Assembly: GCA_003439945.1 (NCBI GenBank)
Contig: QVRM01000968.1
Location: 248,001-312,000, forward strand
Source: Dermanyssus gallinae
Lineage: Eukaryota > Arthropoda > Arachnida > Mesostigmata > Dermanyssidae
DNA length: 64,000 nucleotides
Direction: 5' to 3'
Shown here: one piece after another, positions 57,875 to 64,000 of the stretch
Numbering within the stretch: position 1 is the stretch's first letter
How the letters are laid out: each line of letters begins with the position of its first letter
Notes under the pieces: model-generated
Told to the model about the DNA's origin: nothing
Database searches by the model: none
Seen by the model: the letters and a program-made list of their open reading frames with translations, nothing else
Made by a program: the position numbers and the translations under genes

Positions 57875-59157
57875 TAAAAAAGGATGGAGTTAACCGGTCT
57901 TGGTCTTTGAAATGCTGTCCACGTCGAATACGCTCAAATATTTCGGACAGTTCCCGTAATATATACATACAAAATGTCCGCGCGCCGTAACTCCGGTCGT
58001 CTCGAATTAATATGCCATAAACAAAGGCATAAACGACTTTGCAAAGCCTCAAATATTCAACCGTCTTTTGCGTTCATATGGATTTATTTGGCCCAGCACA
58101 CCATTAAGAGGCGTGGTGGGCATTTCGACCACATCTTAAAATTCCAGTTACTTCCGAACCATATATATATATATATATATATATTCGGGAGCGTCATCAA
58201 TATTTATCTAGTTACGCTGACGCAGATCGCGGCGGATAGTGGCGGAAGGCAGCACCACACCCCGACTTCCCTGCACAAGGTAGCACACATTCGCACCAGC
58301 CTCATCAGATCGCGCACGATGAATGCTGGCTTTTTAGTTTAGTCAATGCATGTGCGGCTGGTTAGTTTGGTGTCTACATAAATGTATCTATCTTCTTATC
58401 TATGTGTGTCTGTATGACTGTGTGTGTATGTGTTTAAACCAGCGACAGCTGGAAAAGCCGGGGCGGAACCTCGACATTGTCGTCTGCGGGCGCGCGCCGA
58501 ACGCAGACGGTTCTCCATCGGCGGCGAGGCTGCCGAACCAACGATCGTCGGCTCGGACGGAAACCACGATTCCGTTGGTCGAAACGAGTGCGGACTGCGA
58601 ATACGGGCCAGCAACAACCGCAGCGCCAGTGGCGGCAAGAGCACCCATGGTAACAGCCAGTACAAATGACACAATTCACGAACACAAGCCGCTGACAACA
58701 GTAAGCATACATAACAACAACAATAATAGAAATATCAGCAGCAGCAGCAGCAGCAACAACAACAATATTAATAGTTGTAGTGAAATGGAAAAGCACAACA
58801 AAGCAGCTTTAGTTCAGGTATTCGTAAAGCCATAGCAGGACAATCATCATCATCATCGTCAGCAGCAGCAGAAGCAACTACAACAACGTCAGTAATATGA
58901 CAACAGTAAATAGACAAGTGCAACTACAAAACAACAAGAATGATGATGAGCAATGACACAACCAACGACCAACAACGCTAACAATGTTGTTGCCATTGCA
59001 AATGCATTTCAGCCGTTCTTAACAGGAATTTCTCGCGTGATCGGGCACGCGAGATCAGCTGCAAACAGCATCGACGCGTTAGGAACACCTATTATGAAAA
59101 CCACTTCTACTTAGATTTCTACTGCCACTACTACTACTACGACTACCTAAAAAAATA
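55007..59157. other. upstream region with GTT/GTC triplet tracts and GC-rich block
   Basis: GTT- and GTC-rich tracts occupy about 55618-55730 and 56018-56160. (AT)n arrays lie at about 57798-57818, 57841-57871 (after a run of A) and 58160-58184. At about 58430-58820 a GC-rich block is open on both strands: the plus frame is bounded by TTTAAACCAG and CAG|GTATTC, the minus frame has ACCATGG at about 58651-58645. Either could be an exon; neither product is recognised. A CAA/CAG tract follows to about 58980. Confidence 0.45.
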
Positions 59158-59322
59158 CCTTTCGGGCTGACCCCCAGCCAAGATTTAACGTCCACGGAAC
59201 TGCTTTTCGCATTGCTTCATAGTCGGACCCCCATAAATACAAATGTGCAACGGTGGGGCCGCGCACCTATGTGTCTCGTACGGTCGCGAGGCGCAGACGA
59301 ATGCACCACGCCACCGGGCTCG
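59158..59322 (-). mobile_element. tRNA-derived SINE, copy 2
   Basis: The reverse complement matches the SINE at 21955-22140 along its length: GGTGGCGTGGTGCA head, GAGACACATAGGTGCGCG, then CCCCACCGTTGCACATTT, GTTCCGTGGACGTTAAATC and the end hairpin GGCTG-GGGG-TCAGCC. It lacks about seven bases covering the B-box core (GGTTCGA) that copy 1 keeps, so it is probably transcriptionally dead. Differences between the copies are otherwise modest. Confidence 0.85.
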
Positions 59323-61120
59323 ACACTACTACGACTACCTAGATGAAGGTAATGACGGATGATGAAGGCCTCGCTTGATCACGCCGGATCACTCTCATCA
59401 CCACCACCCCCCACCCCTTTCCTTATCGCCAGTATCGTTGTTCTAATTAGCAACAGTGGCGGAAGCAGTGGCAACACCGACGACGACGACAACAACAATA
59501 TAGTTGTTAGACATCTGGACGTAGAAAATGACATCGAAATGTAGTTTTCATTTCCACCCGTAATACAACAAAACGAATTAAATAACTTGGAATGCAGAGA
59601 AACAACTCTTTGCCAACTGTTTCTCGGTGAGAACCGACCAGTTGACAGACGGAATAACCAACGACCCCGTGGCCGCGTGAAGAAGACCGTTGGCTGCCTG
59701 TTACCAGTCCTCTGATTCAGCTTGTCCCTCAACACAGCGTGGCATCTGTGATTTTTACATGGCTCGCCACTCTCAAAAGCGCATTCGGGTAGACACAATG
59801 TCGACAGGCGAGCAGGCTTTCCATCAGCCAGACTAAGCCTGTCACCTGCAGCTGCCGTTGCTGATAGGTATCGCTATAAAAAGCTCGACATGTCGAAAAA
59901 TACCCATATGACCCGAACTGTTGTTGCCCAAGCTTATTGTCTAGCAACAAGCAGTCTCCGAGCGGTCTCAATTTAGGCGCCTGCTTCGCCGATTAAAACG
60001 CAAGGCGGGATACGGCATCTAACGAGAGAGTCAACAACGCTTTTAGTATATATATACATATATATTATTTTTATTTTATTGTTTGCATTATTGCAATATA
60101 AATAAAACAAGCGTACACCATTCATTAACTTTGGCATCAGTGTTCTCTTGCATTTATTCGAGTATAGTCAGCCTTGAAATTCCAACACTTATCTAACCAG
60201 GTAAACGCGCAAACTACCGAAAAACGAACGTCAATCAATTATTTGAACCCAAGGCCCTAAATAACATGCCACTAAATCTTATATATATATATGCATCACA
60301 GTCAACTGCCAGATGAGGCTTTTTAAAAATAGTAACAAAACACACAAACAAGAAAATATGGCATATTATTATCATATTGTTAGCCCCTTCACCTACAAAC
60401 ATACACAAAAATGTTTAACCTTATAAAAAGTATATCTATATTATTCGCGCGTTTTCTCTCTCTCGTTTTGCGGAAATATGTGTATCTGTGTGTGCGTATA
60501 TTTTTGCATGTTATTTATCATTTGTATGTATAAGTGATCACCAGGGCTGGTACAGTTCGTATATTGTGTAGCTTAGCGCCGTAAAGGTATGGTCACGCAG
60601 AGGGCTTATTATTCGCTGTGCAACACTGTCGACACGGCCAGCTATGAAAAAGGTCACCTCTCTTCCTCATAGGCCCCTCTGCTAAAGTTGACGTTGTTGC
60701 CGTTGTTGTGACCCGCTTCCTCTGACAACGGTATTCGCTGAATAACTGTTAGTAAACTGACAGTCTGTTAGTCACCATGGACATTAACTATAGGCCGCAA
60801 TAGCGTTTTCCAGAACAGCTATTCATGATTCTCTACATAATGAGTGTTTGGGGAACAAACTTACGAGTTTGCGTCTCGAAAGAAATAGGTACGAATACGT
60901 GATGTTAACTGGCTCTGGTTACTGGAACTGGTTAACATGCTCTAGAGTGTTCCTTTAGTGATGCTTAGGCCAACTTAGCGTTGACGATTAGAAAACGAGC
61001 CCCAATGAAATGATTTATATCAAAGCAAATGACACGCGAAAACCATGTGCCGATATACTAACAATAAAATTAACAGGCACTACACAACGAGCAGTCAAGA
61101 CTTATCTGCGTAATGAATAT

Positions 61121-61155
<35 letters not shown>

Positions 61156-61246
61156 CTCTAGATTCAATATGAAGAGCTACCAACTACCTGTTAGAATGGT
61201 ACCTGAGCATGTGGTGTGTGACCAACCCACTAATCTCATTCTCTCT

Positions 61247-61322
<76 letters not shown>

Positions 61323-61811
61323 CGAAAAAAGGGCAAGAGAGCTCTGCATATATATATATATATATATACATGCATATATATAAGTGCATAGAAACGATGT
61401 ATAGGCTGTTATTGATGGTTCGTTGGCAGACATCATGAGGCAAGCCGTGAGTCGTCCCCGTCGTCTTTTTGGATCGTCATCGTCCTCCATTCCATTCCAT
61501 TCGCCCATCCGTTCGTCCATGCGTTTGTCTGTCTGTCTGCCTGCTTGTCTATTGGGACGCGTAAGTCGCGAGGCAACTTCCTTTTTTTTCTGTATTGACA
61601 TGCATTTGTGCGGCCGGTCGTCGTTGCCATGACAACGGAAGCGAGCGCCCAGTCAACACCGCCCAGTCAACGTGGTGTGGAGAAAAGAAGGGAAGGAAGA
61701 AGCCGCAAGGGCCGTCGTTCCCGCTGCTGTTTGTCTGGCTGCAAACATTAGCCGATGCTCCTGAGACTGTTGGTTGTGTTCGTTGGTTGTCATGGTCGTC
61801 GACGTCGGCTG
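59323..61811. other. intergenic, AT and GA microsatellites
   Basis: No supported gene. (AT)n at about 61122-61154, a compound (AT)n(GA)n at about 61250-61313, and (AT)n at about 61348-61370. The stretch 60000-61000 is AT-rich and unremarkable. Confidence 0.5.
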
Positions 61812-61819
61812 CTTCCGAC

Positions 61820-62310
61820 TCTGTTGCTTTTGTTACTGCTTTTGTTGTTGCTGCTGCTGTTGCTGTCGTCGTTGCCGTTGTTGTTGTTGCTGCGGCTGTT
61901 GCTGTCGTTGTTGCTGTTGTTGTTGCTGCGGCTGTTGCTGTTGTTGTTGTTGTTGTAGTTGCTGTTGTTGTTGTTGTTGCTGCGGCTGTTGCTGTTGTTG
62001 TTGTTGTAGTTGCTGTTGTTGTTATTGTTGTTGCTGTCGTTGTCAATGCTGTTGTTGTTGCTGTTGCCGTTGTTGTTGTTGTTGCTGCGGCTGTTGTTGT
62101 TGTTGCTGTTGCTGTTGCCGTTGTTGTTGTTGTTGCTGCGGCTGTTGTTGTTGTTGCTGCTGCTGCTGCTGCTGCCGCTGCCGCCGCTGCTGTCGTTGTT
62201 GTTGCTGCGGCTGTTGCTGTTGTTGTTGTTGTTGTTGCCGCTGTTGTTTTTGTTGCTGCGGCGGTTGTTACTGTTGTTGTTGCTGCTGCTACTGCTATTG
62301 CTGCCGTTGA
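61820..62310. repeat. long GTT/GCT triplet array with higher-order units
   Basis: About 490 bp consist almost wholly of GTT, GCT, GCC, GCG and GTC triplets in register. A longer motif, GCTGCGGCTGTTG, recurs at least six times (for example near 61889, 61925, 61979, 62083, 62135 and 62203), showing expansion of a larger unit as well as slippage. All three plus-strand frames and one minus frame stay open across it because the triplets contain no stops, so the open frames are not evidence of a gene. Confidence 0.85.
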
Positions 62311-64000
62311 CGGTTTCGACGACGTTACTAGTCGCTGATGATCGCCGGCGTTCTGGCGGCGGCTGCTGCTGCCTTTACAGTCGCCATCATGGTCGCCCAT
62401 CATCATCTTCTTCGTCGCCCTCTGGCGGTGGCGGGCGATGATGATGATGATGATGACGACGGCTCAGTGAGGAGGTGATGCCAACAACAAGTCATGCTCA
62501 CCGTAGTCGACATCACCGTACTCGTGATCGTCCTTGTCTCGTTGTCTTACGTCGCTCGACGACGTACAAATGACAAGCACAGTGTCGAGTCGAGTGATCT
62601 TATCAACGACCTCTCCAAACAGCAGCCCATCATCAGCCAATTGATGATGATGATGATGCGTCGATGGATGCATAGATGGATCCGTTGTCCGATTGACCTC
62701 TTGTCATTTTTTGTTTGTTTTTAACTTGTTTGACAACAGCGAACTGCAGTTGGATTGAACGTGAATTTTAACTCAGTTCATCATTTTTTCATAGCACCGA
62801 CACTGACTAGGTACCGAGATGTTCATTACAATTCAAGATCATCATAAAAATGTGACAATGGTGAGTGCTCCTTTGCCGAGCAACCGCATCTCGTGGACAA
62901 ACGAAGTGGTAACAAAAAAGTCTCCGTTTTGACAGGCAAGGCACTTTGCCTAGTCGAAAATGAGTCAGTCGAACCCCGGAAGACTGGTATTTTCTGGTCG
63001 TCGTCGCCGTCGTCGTCGTCGACAACAACAACAACAACGGCCTCACTGGAATTTGTGAATGATGCAGCCTTTCCACAATTGCTGCTTGCTTAGTTAATTC
63101 GTTTATAACTGCAGAGTGCCTCTATCATGCTCTCTCTTCTCTGCTTCCAGCTCTCTGTTATCAATTTTTTGTTTTTCCTCTTCCCCTCGCCCCCGCTCTC
63201 ACTAAGCTCCCACAACCACATCAAAGGCTATGAGCTCTCGCAAATGAGATGTTGTACCTCATGGCCGCCACAGCCGTACAGTACTGTAGCCAAATGTCAC
63301 GGATTCTCGTCGTTGTCGTCGTCAGATCAGTCGATCTATTCGATATGAAGCAATCAAGTGCCTTTCTCTCGCAACTCACGGTTATAAAGACAATCGACAC
63401 AATCTCTTCAATACACAACTTCTCTCTCTCTCTCTCCCTACTCCCGTAAGTTAATCCAATACACGTTGAAAGTGGCAGAGCTTTTCGGTACACGCACCGA
63501 GGTAAGTTTGCATCAACCTGAATGGTTTAGGTTACACTGTGTCTCGGTTCGAGGATGGGACGACTTTGTTGCTTACACACAAAAAATAATTCCCACGCAC
63601 GTATGCGCCAACTGTGCAACTCCGAGACCGGACACGGGCTTAACTATACGCATTATAGCACAAACCCCGCAAGAAGAGTACCCGAGATTGAGGATTCACA
63701 TACCGAGTCTCTTATTCGGATGCATCCAATTGATTGACAGCACGAACATGACAATATGCTCTATGTCTGTCTTTAACGTATAGTTAATATTGACATATTT
63801 TGAACCTTTTCCCGATCGGTGCATGCATAGTGTATACTTTCGTGTTTGGAGAATAAAAACTTAACACTAGCTTATATATGTACCAAAAATAATCGAAAAT
63901 ATACCGAAATAATAGAAATAGGTACATCAAATCAGATAACTTGCTAGCTAGGCCCAAAACGTAATATAACGTATACACACCTCGACGATTGCCAATAGTG
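62311..64000. other. right edge, no gene recognised
   Basis: The sequence contains GAT/ATG runs (62438-62457, 62641-62659), a GTC/CAA tract near 62999-63040 and a CT run near 63421-63437. A plus-strand frame at 63466-63783 (105 codons, containing HVCANC and a hydrophobic end) is complete but unrecognised and is not called as a gene. Confidence 0.45.

Noticed and set aside
61549..62406. 285-codon minus-strand open frame of Ala/Thr runs
   Set aside because: It lies across the GTT/GCT array, where the triplets lack stops on several frames; it has no domain and no codon variation expected of a gene.
63466..63783. 105-codon plus-strand frame near the right edge as a gene
   Set aside because: It is complete but has no recognised domain, no splice or promoter support and ordinary length for chance.

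Overview
This window is eukaryotic nuclear DNA from an arthropod. The deciding evidence is one multi-exon gene on the minus strand (33219-48166) that reads as a coracle / protein 4.1 (EPB41-family) orthologue. It has GT-AG introns, one GC-AG intron, a FERM domain and a C-terminal 4.1 domain very like the insect coracle tail. The remaining sequence is intergenic or intronic DNA with many (AT)n microsatellites, GTT/GCT/CAA triplet tracts, and broken mariner, non-LTR retrotransposon, SINE and foldback elements. The short introns and repeat style would suit a mite (Acari), but that assignment is an inference and I cannot fix the species.

Layout. 1-6050: no confident gene; a possible terminal exon at the left edge, a dead non-LTR retrotransposon tail (671-1488), then GC-rich low-complexity DNA. 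6060-7140: a mariner copy with all three catalytic aspartates but a frameshift, a stop and a lost 3' end; it abuts reverse transcriptase debris (7140-7510). 8600-9320: more endonuclease/RT-like debris. 13.2-14.0 kb and 23.85-24.66 kb: two copies of a foldback (inverted-repeat) element. 14-21 kb: GC-rich, triplet-rich DNA without a convincing gene, including a perfect 20-bp hairpin (18607-18661). 21.95-22.14 kb: a tRNA-derived SINE with a second copy at 59.16-59.32 kb on the other strand. 22.7-28.0 kb: three retrotransposon remnants on the minus strand. 28-33.2 kb: little beyond a long AT array.

33.2-48.2 kb: the coracle gene, transcribed right to left. Twelve coding exons join in a consistent reading phase to give about 1,383 codons from the most defensible ATG to a TAA. 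Intron 4 carries a nearly open retrotransposon tail, intron 8 a tRNA-like SINE, and most introns AT arrays. 48.2-64 kb lies upstream of coracle; it should contain its promoter and 5' exons, but none can be fixed from sequence alone. It holds a 272-bp insertion with perfect 18-bp flanking repeats (54699-55006), the second SINE copy and a roughly 500-bp GTT/GCT array (61.82-62.31 kb).

No CRISPR, operon, rRNA or clearly functional tRNA gene was seen. I found no new multi-gene system. The most distinctive items are the 272-bp insertion, the paired palindromes beside the GC donor of coracle intron 2, the 20-bp hairpin, the foldback family, and the retrotransposon family with a C-x-C-x2-C...Y-H-x3-C tail motif.
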